Below are positions 1-7,449 of a DNA stretch of 64,000 nt, piece after piece (positions within the stretch are counted from its first letter, which is position 1; the number at the start of each line of letters is the position of its first letter). The notes below the pieces were generated by a model, which was given only the letters and a program-made list of their open reading frames with translations, ran no database searches and was not told where the DNA came from. Location of the stretch: NCBI RefSeq assembly GCF_900143005.1, contig NZ_FRCS01000005.1:558001-622000 (forward strand), given 5' to 3'. The DNA is from Cryptosporangium aurantiacum. GTDB taxonomy: Bacteria; Actinomycetota; Actinomycetes; Mycobacteriales; Cryptosporangiaceae. The translations under genes were made by a program, and so were the position numbers.

Positions 1-195
1 AAGGAGCTGCGCGGCGTTCAGATCTCCTCGTCCTCGCAGCTCGCGTCGGTGATCCTCGACGAGGTCGAGGTCGCGGTCGTTCCGGGCGAGGCGTTCGGCA
101 CGCCGGGTTACCTCCGGCTCTCGTACGCGCTCGGCGACGACGACATCGTCGAGGGCGTCTCCCGTCTCCAGAAGCTGCTCGCCGAAGCCCACTGA
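1..195 (+). CDS. aspC: Class I aminotransferase (aspartate aminotransferase), C-terminal fragment
   Basis: This is the last 64 codons of a pyridoxal-phosphate aminotransferase; the rest lies left of the window. The reading frame is open from base 1 to a TGA at 193-195. The tail contains PGEAFG followed by GYLRLSYA, the segment that in class I aspartate aminotransferases carries the Arg binding the substrate alpha-carboxylate. In streptomycetes, as I recall, aspC lies in the same neighbourhood as rpmG, the MaoC-type dehydratases and tRNA-Met/Thr, which are all present within 4 kb here, so context agrees. It transcribes towards the MFS gene and ends in a strong hairpin. The exact substrate cannot be settled from a fragment. 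Confidence 0.8.
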   Translation, partial: KELRGVQISSSSQLASVILDEVEVAVVPGEAFGTPGYLRLSYALGDDDIVEGVSRLQKLLAEAH

Positions 196-227
196 CGCCT
201 TCACACGCCTTCACACGCCTTCACAGC

Positions 228-277
228 GAAGCGGGCCCGTTCGGGCGAGCCATGGCTCGCCCGAACGGGCCCGCTTC
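228..277. terminator. Perfect 50-bp palindrome between convergent genes
   Basis: Bases 228-251 are the exact reverse complement of 254-277, and the central AT is self-complementary, so the whole 50 bases is one palindrome. It sits between the convergent aspC and MFS stops and probably terminates both transcripts. It has no T-run, as is usual for actinobacterial hairpin terminators. Just upstream (197-225) the decamer GCCTTCACAC is repeated nearly three times in tandem. Confidence 0.8.
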
Positions 278-284
278 GAGTTGG

Positions 285-1712
285 TCAGGCGGGCACCGGC
301 TCGGGTTCGCGGGCCAGCGGCGGCACAACCGGCTCGGGCGTCGAGCGCCGGAGACCGGGGACGAAGACCGCGGCGGCCGCGCCAGCCAGGACCACACCGA
401 CGCCGACCCAGGTCGCGACGCTGGTGCCGTCCGAGTACGACTGCGCCGAGGCGTAGCCGCCCTGGTGCGAGAAGACCGCCGCGAGCACGGCCACCCCGAA
501 CACGCCCCCGATCTCCCGGATCGCGTTGTTCGCACCGGACGCCACGCCGGTGTCAGCGACCGACACCGACCCGAGCACCACGTTCGCGATCGGGACGAAG
601 AACAGCGCCATGCCGATCCCGGAGATCACGAACGCCGGCCACTGCGTGGAGTAGGGAGTGTCCGGCGCCATCGTCCCGGCCAGCCAGGCGAGCCCGGCCG
701 CCTGCAGCAGCAGACCGACGACCAGGAGCGGGCGCCCGCCGATCCGGTCGGAGAGCGGACCGGCCAGCGGCGCGACCAGCATCGGCATCGCGGTCCAGGG
801 CAGCATCTTCAGGCCCGCCTCGAACGGACCGGCCCCCTGCACGGTCTGCAGGAACTGGGCGAGCAGGAAGATCGATCCGAACATCCCGAAGCTGAACAGC
901 ATCGCGGTGGCGTTGCTCGCGGCGAAGCCCCGGTTGCGGAACAGCCGTAGCGGCAGCATCGGGTGGGCGGTGCGGGCCTCCCAGGCCACGAACAGCGCGG
1001 TCAGGGCGCCGCCGACGACCAGCGAACCCACGACCTCGGCGCTGCCCCAGCCGGCCGCGTTGCCGCGCACCAGGCCCCACACGATGCCGAGCAGACCGGC
1101 GGTGATCAGGCCGAGGCCGGGCAGGTCGAGACGCTGCGCCGTGCCCCGTGCCGGCGAGAGACGGGTCAGCGCGATCGGCGCCAGCAGGATGCCCACCGGG
1201 ACGTTGATCCAGAAGATCCACTGCCAGGCCCATCCGTCGACGACCGCCCCGCCGATCAGCGGGCCGAACGCGACGCCGAGCCCGGAGACCGCTCCCCAGA
1301 CCCCCAGCGCGGCACCGCGTCGCTCTGGCGCTACCGCTGCGGACAGCATCGTCAGCGTGAGCGGCAGGATCATCGCGCCGCCGACGCCCTGAACGGCCCG
1401 TGCGGCGATCAGCGTGCCGACGTTCGGGGCCAGCGCCGCGAGCGCCGACGCGACCGTGAACAGCGCGATACCGAGGCCGAGAATGCGGCGGCGTCCAAAG
1501 CGTTCACCCAGCGTCGCACCGGTGAGGAGGAGGACGCCGAACGTCAGCGTGTAGGCGTTGACGGTCCACTCGAGGTCGGCGAGGTCGGCGCCGAGCGAGG
1601 TGCGGATCTCCGGGAGTGCGGTGGTGACGACCAGGTTGTCCAGCGACACCATGAAGGCCGCCAGCGTGGTCACGGGGAACGTCCATCGGGTCGTGGAGGG
1701 TGGCGCGGACAT
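285..1712 (-). CDS. MFS drug exporter, DHA2 (14-helix) family
   Basis: This 475-residue integral membrane protein is a proton-driven drug exporter of the EmrB/QacA type. The N-terminus has LDNLVVTTALPEI, the DHA2 version of the first-helix motif, followed by GERFGRRR, the conserved loop after helix 2. About fourteen hydrophobic segments follow. The ATG at 1712 is chosen because GGGGAG lies seven bases upstream; a TTG at 1742 would start inside the operator. The gene follows tetR on the same strand, but a terminator and a second operator copy separate them, so it probably has its own repressed promoter. The substrate is unknown. Confidence 0.9.
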   Translation of the reverse strand: MSAPPSTTRWTFPVTTLAAFMVSLDNLVVTTALPEIRTSLGADLADLEWTVNAYTLTFGVLLLTGATLGERFGRRRILGLGIALFTVASALAALAPNVGTLIAARAVQGVGGAMILPLTLTMLSAAVAPERRGAALGVWGAVSGLGVAFGPLIGGAVVDGWAWQWIFWINVPVGILLAPIALTRLSPARGTAQRLDLPGLGLITAGLLGIVWGLVRGNAAGWGSAEVVGSLVVGGALTALFVAWEARTAHPMLPLRLFRNRGFAASNATAMLFSFGMFGSIFLLAQFLQTVQGAGPFEAGLKMLPWTAMPMLVAPLAGPLSDRIGGRPLLVVGLLLQAAGLAWLAGTMAPDTPYSTQWPAFVISGIGMALFFVPIANVVLGSVSVADTGVASGANNAIREIGGVFGVAVLAAVFSHQGGYASAQSYSDGTSVATWVGVGVVLAGAAAAVFVPGLRRSTPEPVVPPLAREPEPVPA

Positions 1713-1729
1713 GGCGAGGCTCCCCAGGT

Positions 1730-1747
1730 AGTGATTGGTCAATAACT
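1730..1747. promoter_or_regulatory. Probable TetR operator in front of the MFS exporter
   Basis: The 18-base sequence AGTGATTGGTCAATAACT is an imperfect palindrome (14 of 18 positions symmetric). It ends 17 bases before the exporter start. An exact copy, embedded in a 21-base identity, lies in front of tetR at 2378-2395. Two identical sites at the two starts imply one repressor controlling both genes. Confidence 0.75.
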
Positions 1748-1756
1748 TCGTTGGGT

Positions 1757-1786
1757 CGAAAAAAGTCCCGGCCGCGGCGCCGGGAC
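1757..1786 (-). terminator. Rho-independent terminator after tetR
   Basis: On the minus strand, just past the tetR stop, GTCCCGGC and GCCGGGAC form an 8-bp stem followed at once by six T residues. This is a textbook intrinsic terminator. It separates tetR transcription from the exporter downstream. Confidence 0.8.
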
Positions 1787-1794
1787 TCGGGTCG

Positions 1795-2370
1795 TTACTG
1801 CTGCGGGGCGTCGAGGAACTCCAGCCCCTCGCGCATGGCCTCGGGAACGCACAGGCGCGCCCACGGGGCGTCGTACGAGTCGAGGCTCATCGCCGTGACG
1901 ACGTTCCAGAGCATGCCGTAGGCGAAGAACTGCCGAACCGAATCGTCGGTCGCGCCACCGATGCGCTGCACGGTCGCCCAGAGCCGGCCGTAGCCGTTGC
2001 GGGCGGCCTGGCGGATCTCCGGATCGTCGCACTGCGCGTAGGTCTGGAGCTGGTGCATCAAGAGGTCACGATCGCCGATCAGCTTGGTGTACGCATCACC
2101 CATCGCGACCATCGCGTCCGCGCCGGCCAGGCCTTCGGCAGCGCCCTCGAACGCTTCGACGACTCGGCGGAAGCAGAGGTCGACAGTGGCGACGAACAGC
2201 GCCTTCTTGTTCGGGAACAGGCGGAAGAGGTAGGGCTGGCTGATGCCGACCCGGCGGGCGATCGTCTCGGTGCTGGTGCCGTCGAACCCGCCCCGGGCGA
2301 ACTCGACCAGGGCGGCCCGAACGACCATCTCGCGTCGCTCGTCAGCACTAAGGCGCGTCCCTGGGCTCAT
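1795..2370 (-). CDS. TetR-family repressor of the adjacent exporter
   Basis: This 191-residue protein has a TetR N-terminal helix-turn-helix over roughly residues 10-58, including FDGTSTETIARRVGISQPYL and FPNKKALF. The C-terminal region is a divergent all-helical ligand-binding domain. It is probably autoregulated, because an operator palindrome lies eight bases upstream of its ATG and the same sequence precedes the MFS gene. A terminator follows its stop. The inferred role is ligand-responsive control of the exporter; the ligand is unknown. Confidence 0.88.
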   Translation of the reverse strand: MSPGTRLSADERREMVVRAALVEFARGGFDGTSTETIARRVGISQPYLFRLFPNKKALFVATVDLCFRRVVEAFEGAAEGLAGADAMVAMGDAYTKLIGDRDLLMHQLQTYAQCDDPEIRQAARNGYGRLWATVQRIGGATDDSVRQFFAYGMLWNVVTAMSLDSYDAPWARLCVPEAMREGLEFLDAPQQ

Positions 2371-2377
2371 GGACCCA

Positions 2378-2395
2378 AGTTATTGACCAATCACT
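2378..2395. promoter_or_regulatory. Probable TetR operator in front of tetR
   Basis: This is the inverted copy of the site at 1730-1747; bases 2377-2397 match 1728-1748 exactly on opposite strands. It lies eight bases upstream of the tetR ATG, a position where bound repressor would block transcription start. Confidence 0.75.
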
Positions 2396-2425
2396 ACTTA
2401 GTCAATAGGTCGCGGAATCCCGATA

Positions 2426-2470
2426 ACGCGAAACCGGCCTCTAAGGCGCGCTTAGAGGCCGGTTTCGCGT
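2426..2470. terminator. Terminator hairpin after hadB
   Basis: Bases 2426-2445 and 2451-2470 are perfect 20-base inverted repeats around a five-base loop. The hairpin lies just past the hadB stop (minus strand) and before the tetR promoter, so it should insulate the two units. Confidence 0.85.
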
Positions 2471-2481
2471 CAAGTCGCGGG

Positions 2482-2910
2482 TCAGGCGAGCTGGAGTACG
2501 GCCTTGGCCTTGCCGAGGACCCTGTCGGTGCCGGCGTGAGCGGTGAGCTCCACGGCCACGCGCCGGTCGTCCAGCTTCTCGGTCACGACGCCGGAGACCA
2601 GCAGGTCGGCACCCTTGTCGTCGTCCGGGACCACGACCGGCTTGGTGAACCGAACCCCGTACTCGACGACCGCTCCCGGGTCACCGACCCACTCGGTGAG
2701 CACCCGGCTGGCCTCGGCCATCGTGAACATGCCGTGCGCGATGACGTTCGGCAGCCCGACGGACGTCGCGATCCGCTCGTTCCAGTGGATGACGTTGAAG
2801 TCGCCGGAGGCGCCCGCGTACATCACCAGGTTCTGCCGCTGGATCGGGAACGTCTTCGCGGGCAGCGCGGTGCCGACCTCGACGTCGTCGTAGGAGACGG
2901 TGGCGGCCAT
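2482..2910 (-). CDS. hadB: MaoC/HadB-type (3R)-hydroxyacyl dehydratase subunit
   Basis: The 142-residue protein is a single hot-dog fold with the hydratase-2 motif GDFNVIHWNE near residues 36-45, containing the Asp and His expected at the active site. Length and motif match mycobacterial HadB, the catalytic subunit that dehydrates 3-hydroxyacyl-ACP (or -CoA) together with HadA. It follows hadA with a one-base TGATG overlap, so the two are co-translated as a heterodimer. No hadC partner is present. Whether it serves a FAS-II-like system or another acyl pathway cannot be told from the sequence. Confidence 0.85.
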   Translation of the reverse strand: MAATVSYDDVEVGTALPAKTFPIQRQNLVMYAGASGDFNVIHWNERIATSVGLPNVIAHGMFTMAEASRVLTEWVGDPGAVVEYGVRFTKPVVVPDDDKGADLLVSGVVTEKLDDRRVAVELTAHAGTDRVLGKAKAVLQLA

Positions 2911-3362
2911 CAGCTCTCCTTCTCGGCGGCACGGGAGACGATCAGCGCGTACGCGGCGAGCACCGGCTCGCCGTCCTCGGTGGTGACGTCCGTACGCATG
3001 GACAGGAAGATGCTGCCCGCGCGGTTCTTCACGTCCTCGATCGTCGTCTCGCAGACGAGGCGGTCACCGGGGCGCACCGGCCGGGTGTAGACGAACCGCT
3101 GTTCGCCGTGGACCACCCGGCTGTAGTCCATCCCCACCTCCGGATCGAAGGTCGCGGCGGCGGTCGAGCGCATCGTGAAGATGATCGGGAACGTCGGCGG
3201 CGCGATCACGTCGGGGTGGCCGAGCTTCTGGGCGGCTGCCGGGTCGAGGTACGCGGGGTTGAGGTCGCCGATCGCCTCGGCGAACTCCCGGATCTTCTCC
3301 CGCCCGACTTCGTAGGGCGCGGTCTTCGGGTACGTGCGCCCGATCGCGTCCGCGGCGCTCAT
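2910..3362 (-). CDS. hadA: HadA-type dehydratase subunit (FAS1-like dehydratase domain)
   Basis: This 150-residue hot-dog protein carries the HadA N-terminal signature (YEVGREKIREFAEAIGD) and a PPTFP segment, and lacks the catalytic hydratase motif, as expected for the substrate-binding HadA partner. Its start has no close ribosome-binding site. Instead a 13-codon reading frame with a strong AAGGAGG ends at the hadA ATG, so translation is probably coupled. In related actinomycetes rpmG, hadA and hadB occur in this same order. Confidence 0.85.
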   Translation of the reverse strand: MSAADAIGRTYPKTAPYEVGREKIREFAEAIGDLNPAYLDPAAAQKLGHPDVIAPPTFPIIFTMRSTAAATFDPEVGMDYSRVVHGEQRFVYTRPVRPGDRLVCETTIEDVKNRAGSIFLSMRTDVTTEDGEPVLAAYALIVSRAAEKES

Positions 3363-3400
3363 CGTGCGCTCACCAGCGCTACGTCTGTCCGGTCGGCCAC
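3359..3400 (-). CDS. Putative 13-codon leader peptide coupled to hadA
   Basis: A GTG at 3400 is preceded by AAGGAGG four bases upstream and opens a frame of 13 codons (VADRTDVALVSAR). Its TGA overlaps the hadA ATG as ATGA. hadA itself lacks a nearby Shine-Dalgarno sequence, so ribosomes ending this leader may start hadA. The alternative is a chance frame and an unconventional hadA start. Confidence 0.4.
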   Translation of the reverse strand: MADRTDVALVSAR

Positions 3401-3477
3401 GGCGCCTCCTTCGGGTCGAGTTTCACCGCAACCTACCGGTAACGTCCCGCCGCCGACCGTGGCCCGTCTCACACACA

Positions 3478-3508
3478 AACGGCGCCACCCCACAGGGGCG
3501 GCGCCGTT
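3478..3508 (-). terminator. Terminator after rpmG
   Basis: AACGGCGCC (3478-3486) pairs with GGCGCCGTT (3500-3508), and the loop contains a further CCCC/GGGG pair. On the minus strand the hairpin follows rpmG and its duplicated tail and is followed by TTTGTGTGTG. Confidence 0.7.
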
Positions 3509-3521
3509 GAGCGCGAAAGTC

Positions 3522-3631
3522 AGCGGGTCTCGCGGTGGGGCTGGTGCTTGCCACAACCCAACGCGGCGCAGAACTTCTTAGCGGGTCTCGCGGTGGGGCT
3601 GGTGCTTGCCACAATTCGGGCAGAACTTCTT
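3522..3631. repeat. Tandem duplication of the rpmG 3' end
   Basis: Bases 3522-3556 are identical to 3580-3614, the last codons of rpmG. A second shared block of 12 bases (3568-3579 and 3620-3631) follows each at a slightly different spacing. The downstream copy lies past the rpmG stop, so about 58 bases of the gene's 3' end were duplicated and left untranslated. Confidence 0.85.
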
Positions 3632-3742
3632 CACCTCGAGCCGGTCGGGGTCGTTCCGCCGGTTCTTCTTAGTGATGTAGTTCCGGTTCTTGCACTCCAC
3701 GCAAGCCATCGTGATCTTCGGTCGGACGTCGGTGGCGGCCAC
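3578..3742 (-). CDS. rpmG: 50S ribosomal protein L33 (bL33)
   Basis: The 54-residue protein has the zinc-ribbon pairs CVEC and CPNC and the core [16 protein letters not shown] typical of C+ bL33, so it is the zinc-binding form. The start is a GTG at 3742 with AGAGG seven bases upstream; a longer frame adds an unrelated N-terminus. tRNA-Met lies directly upstream on the same strand. Its 3' end is partly duplicated downstream of the stop. Confidence 0.95.
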   Translation of the reverse strand: MAATDVRPKITMACVECKNRNYITKKNRRNDPDRLEVKKFCPNCGKHQPHRETR

Positions 3743-3832
3743 GGGAGTGCCTCTTTCTACAAGATCGGGTCGGGACTCGACCAACTAGCTTACCTGGCAC
3801 CGGCCGACCGTGTGGCCGACCGGGAGTGGCGG

Positions 3833-3905
3833 TAGCGGTGGCCGGACTTGAACCGGCGACACAGCGATTATGAGCCGCTTGCTCTGCCATCTGAGCTACA
3901 CCGCC
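3833..3905 (-). tRNA. tRNA-Met (CAT), elongator
   Basis: The 73-base minus-strand sequence folds as a tRNA: acceptor GGCGGTG with CACCGCT, D-arm TAGCTCAGATGGCAGAGC, anticodon loop CTCATAA with CAT, and T-arm GGTTCAAGTCC. The first acceptor pair is a G-T wobble. The CCA tail is not fully encoded. It lies beside tRNA-Thr, as in many actinobacteria. Confidence 0.95.
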
Positions 3906-3954
3906 ATGGCAGCAAGCCTGCACTGCCGGGCACACCGGCCGAGGCCGGAATCGG

Positions 3955-4027
3955 AGCCCCCTTACGGAATCGAACCGTAGACCTTCTCCTTACCATGGAG
4001 ACGCTCTGCCGACTGAGCTAAGGGGGC
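3955..4027 (-). tRNA. tRNA-Thr (GGT)
   Basis: The minus-strand 73-mer has acceptor GCCCCCT paired with AGGGGGC, D-arm TAGCTCAGTCGGCAGAGC, anticodon stem TCTCC/GGAGA around loop ATGGTAA (anticodon GGT), and T-arm GGTTCGATTCC. The CCA end is not encoded in full. Confidence 0.95.
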
Positions 4028-4116
4028 CTTGCGAGCCGCTGCAAAGGTTACACGGCCCGCCCCGCGGATGCGAAATCGGTATCGCCCATCCGCACAAAAA
4101 GCCTTCTGACCAGCGG

Positions 4117-6741
4117 TTATCCGTGCTGGCCGACGACGCGCAACCGGCGCGTCGCCTCGTCGGCCGCTGCGGCGTCGCCGGACGATTCCCCGGACGGATC
4201 CCCCGACGACTCCGTGGTCGATTCGGTCCGCGCAGCGACCCACGACTCCAGCCGGTCCTGCGGCAGCGGCCGGGCGAACAGGAAGCCCTGGGCGATGTCG
4301 CAGCCCATCTCCTCCAGGTGCGCCAGCGCCCGCTCGCTCTCGACGCCCTCGGCCACCACCGAGAGCCCCAGATGGCGGCCCAGCCCGACGATCGACCGGA
4401 CGATGCCGAGGTCCGCCGCGTCGGTGTTCATGCCCAGGACGAACGAGCGGTCGATCTTGATCTCGTGGACCGGGATCGTGCGGAGGTAACTGAACGCCGA
4501 CGTCCCGACCCCGAAGTCGTCGAGGGACAGCCGGACGCCCCGCTCGGCGAGCCGCCGCAGCGTCGCCAATGGGCGCTCCGCATCGGTCAGTGCGCCGCCC
4601 TCGATGATCTCCAGCGTGAGTAGCTCGGGCGGCACCCCGGCGTCGGCGAGCAACTGGTCGAGCTCGTCGGGGAAGTCCGGGTCCTGCAGCGTGCGGGCGG
4701 ACAGGTTGACCGAGACCCCGAGCGGACGCCCCTGGTCCTGCCAGCGGCGGCACTCGGCCAGCGCGTTCCGCAGCACCCACCGGGTGAGCGGCCCGATCAG
4801 GCCGGTGTGCTCGGCGACCGGCACGAACTCGCCGGGCATCAGCAGGCCCTGCTCCGGGTGGTTCCACCGGACCAGGCATTCGACGCCGATCAGCTCGCGC
4901 GTCGCCAGGGCCACCTTGGGCTGGTAGTGGACGGTCAGCTCGTCCTGCTCGATCGCCCGCCGAAGCTCGGGCACCAACCCCAGCCGGTGGACGCTGCGCG
5001 ACTCCATCGCGCCGCTGTAGACCGCCACGCCACGTGGCAACGCCTTCGCGGCGTCGGTGGCCGCATCGACCCGGCGGAGCAGCGTCTCGCTGTCGTCGGC
5101 GTGGTCGGGGAACAGGACGACGCCGACCGCGGCACCGACCTCGATCGTGAAGTTCTCCAGCGGGAACGGCTCGATCGCGACCCGCCGCAGGTCGGTGGCG
5201 AGCGCCACCACGCAGTCGACGCCCGACGCGCGCAGCAGCACCGCGAACTCGTCGCCACCGAGGCGCGCGACCAGGGCACCGTCCGGCGCGTGTTCGCGCA
5301 GACGGCGTCCGACCTCAGCGAGCAGCCGGTCACCCGCCTTGTGGCCCAGCGTCTCGTTGACGCCGCGCAGGGCGTCGATATCGAACTCGAGCAGCGCCAC
5401 GACCTCGTCGGGCACCGGATCGACGGCGATCGCGGCCTCGACGGCCTCGACCAGCCGGCGACGGTTCGGCAGCCCGGTCGTCGTGTCGTGATACGCGTCA
5501 TAACGCAGCCGCTCGACCAGGCGGGAGTTCTCCACGGCAACCGCGGCGTGCGCGGCGAGCGTCTCCAGCAGCCGGACGTCCGCGGCCCCGAACGTCGCCA
5601 GGTCGTGCAGCCGGTCGGCGACCTCCAGGCAGCCGACGACCGCGGTGCCCGAGCGGAGCGGGACCACGATCAGGTCTTTGACGTCGCGTCCGCGCAGTGC
5701 CCGGCGCAGCCGCAGGTCGGCGTTGGCGCCGCGGGGGCCCAGATGCACGGTGACGCCGGTGTCGAGCACCCGACGCCGGATCGGGTCCTCACCCAGCTGT
5801 TCGTCGATCAGGCCCGCCTGGTCGACCCGGGCGACCAGCGCGGTCTCCGGGTGGCGTCCGAGGGCCGGCATCCAGAGCGTGGCGGACTCCGCGGAGAGCA
5901 GTTCCCGAACCCTGGTCAGCATCGTGTCGGCGAGGCTGTTCTCCTGCCTGGCCGTGCTCACCGCCCTGGTGAACGCGTACAACTCCCCCAGGCTCTTGTG
6001 CTGGGCGAGGAACTGAGCGTAGGCGCGGTAGCCCATGACGAGCACCACCGCCAGCACGACCAGCAACACCAGCGCCAGCATGTTGACCTTGAGCACGATC
6101 AGCACGACGAGGCCGACCGTGGTGTTCAGCACACCGACCGAGATCGAGGCGATCACCAGCCGGGTCACCGCGACCGGCGCCGGGCGCCCCTCGTAGAGCG
6201 TGATCGCGGCCAGGATGCCCGCGAAGCTCACCAAGTCGGCGAGCCCCACCGCGAGCAGCATCGAGATCCAGAGCAGCGGCTGAGTGGTGTCGAGCGGGCT
6301 CATGTACGCGAACACCGCGACGGCGACGCCGGTCTCGGCGGCGGCCACCGTGGTGTTCGTGACGAATTTGTGGGGCGTGGTGCGGCGAACCGCGTTGACC
6401 ACGATCACCGCGGTCAGCCGGCTGAGCACCAGCGCCAGCGGCGAGAGCCAGTACAGGCCGAGGACCAGCGGAATCTCGGAGATCGAGAACGAGTGCGTCT
6501 CGCGGCGCAGCTGGACGTGCAGCTGCGTGGCCTCGCCGACCAGGAACAACCCGATGAAGATCGGGATCAGCCAGGCGGGCGCGAGGCCCCCGCCGGCGAC
6601 CGTGATCGCCGCTTGGGTGCCCGCGGCGCCGACCGCGGCGGTGACGAGAACGAGTGGCCAGAGACGGGTCGGCACCCCGGCGATGCGCCGCCTCGTCACG
6701 TCGGCCACGCGCACCTCCCCGGCAGTTTCCAGCCCGTCCAT
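4117..6741 (-). CDS. Membrane-bound GAF-GGDEF-EAL cyclic-di-GMP enzyme
   Basis: This 874-residue protein has about eight N-terminal membrane helices (residues 25-240), a GAF-like sensor (about 255-410), a diguanylate cyclase domain with an intact RLGGDEF near residue 494, and a phosphodiesterase domain whose EAL motif is ECL near residue 620. DDFGVG and KIDRSF are intact, so both activities are possible. The stretch EIIEGG replaces the usual E-x-T-E, which may weaken metal binding. A GTG twelve codons in has a better ribosome-binding site (GGGGAGG), so the true start may be 6708. It is the first of four GGDEF proteins in the window. Confidence 0.9.
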   Translation of the reverse strand: MDGLETAGEVRVADVTRRRIAGVPTRLWPLVLVTAAVGAAGTQAAITVAGGGLAPAWLIPIFIGLFLVGEATQLHVQLRRETHSFSISEIPLVLGLYWLSPLALVLSRLTAVIVVNAVRRTTPHKFVTNTTVAAAETGVAVAVFAYMSPLDTTQPLLWISMLLAVGLADLVSFAGILAAITLYEGRPAPVAVTRLVIASISVGVLNTTVGLVVLIVLKVNMLALVLLVVLAVVLVMGYRAYAQFLAQHKSLGELYAFTRAVSTARQENSLADTMLTRVRELLSAESATLWMPALGRHPETALVARVDQAGLIDEQLGEDPIRRRVLDTGVTVHLGPRGANADLRLRRALRGRDVKDLIVVPLRSGTAVVGCLEVADRLHDLATFGAADVRLLETLAAHAAVAVENSRLVERLRYDAYHDTTTGLPNRRRLVEAVEAAIAVDPVPDEVVALLEFDIDALRGVNETLGHKAGDRLLAEVGRRLREHAPDGALVARLGGDEFAVLLRASGVDCVVALATDLRRVAIEPFPLENFTIEVGAAVGVVLFPDHADDSETLLRRVDAATDAAKALPRGVAVYSGAMESRSVHRLGLVPELRRAIEQDELTVHYQPKVALATRELIGVECLVRWNHPEQGLLMPGEFVPVAEHTGLIGPLTRWVLRNALAECRRWQDQGRPLGVSVNLSARTLQDPDFPDELDQLLADAGVPPELLTLEIIEGGALTDAERPLATLRRLAERGVRLSLDDFGVGTSAFSYLRTIPVHEIKIDRSFVLGMNTDAADLGIVRSIVGLGRHLGLSVVAEGVESERALAHLEEMGCDIAQGFLFARPLPQDRLESWVAARTESTTESSGDPSGESSGDAAAADEATRRLRVVGQHG

Positions 6742-6840
6742 CCGGATGAAAGGAGCACGGACGGCCCAGCTTCGGCGATCACATCATGCAGGACCTGCTG
6801 ATCGGTCTTCCCGGAAAGGTGCACGAATTCGGCGCAACGG

Positions 6841-7248
6841 TCAGGTCCAGCTGGACCCAATGGGCAGGCCGGTATCAACCGACCCGGATACGGTCCCGGC
6901 GACCGCCCCGGTCACGGCCCCACCGACCGACTCGGTGACCGACTCCGTGACGCCCGCGGGAATCGCGCCCGTGACCGTCACCGTCACCCCGTCGGTGACC
7001 GACCGGCGTACCGTCCAGCTGCTCCCGGCGCCCGGCGTGCCCTCGGTGGGCTCGCCCTGCCCCTCGACCGTGCCGGACGTCGTCCCGGCTTTTGTGCCGG
7101 TATCCCCGATGGCCCGGTGGCCGGTCGCTTCGGTGGTCCCGGTGGCCGCGTGCGCCGGGGTCCCGAACAGGCCGCCGGCAACGGCGGTGACCAGACCGAC
7201 GGCGACGACCAGGCCGCCGGCCGTCCTACCCGCGGAATCTCCCCGCAT
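6841..7248 (-). CDS. Small secreted Val/Thr/Ser-rich protein of unknown function
   Basis: The predicted 135-residue product begins with a clear signal peptide (RTAGGLVVAVGLVTAVAGG, cleavage after AHA near residue 34). The mature part is low-complexity and rich in Gly, Thr, Val and Ser, with repeated VTxSV and GxV steps near the C-terminus. I chose the ATG at 7248, behind GGGGGAG, over one at 7272. It shares no domain I recognise. Its upstream gap faces the divergent peptidase gene, so the two may share a control region. Confidence 0.55.
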   Translation of the reverse strand: MRGDSAGRTAGGLVVAVGLVTAVAGGLFGTPAHAATGTTEATGHRAIGDTGTKAGTTSGTVEGQGEPTEGTPGAGSSWTVRRSVTDGVTVTVTGAIPAGVTESVTESVGGAVTGAVAGTVSGSVDTGLPIGSSWT

Positions 7249-7449
7249 CGCTCCCCCTCGCAAGTGCCACAACTGCCGAATCGGACACTGAGTCCGATAG
7301 GTTTCAATGACCCCAATAATGGATTATCTCACGCTCTGATCACAGGGGCACCACCCTCCGTAAACGCCCACCCCCGCCTGCTCGACCGACGCTGGTGGGG
7401 ATGTGCGACCCTGCCCGCGACAGTTGCAGGCGGATCGCGAAGGAGCCAG

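Noticed and set aside
2482-3362. Evidence for mycolic acid synthesis from hadA/hadB
   Set aside because: HadA/HadB-like pairs occur widely in actinobacteria without mycolates, no hadC is present, and no other FAS-II gene is in the window.
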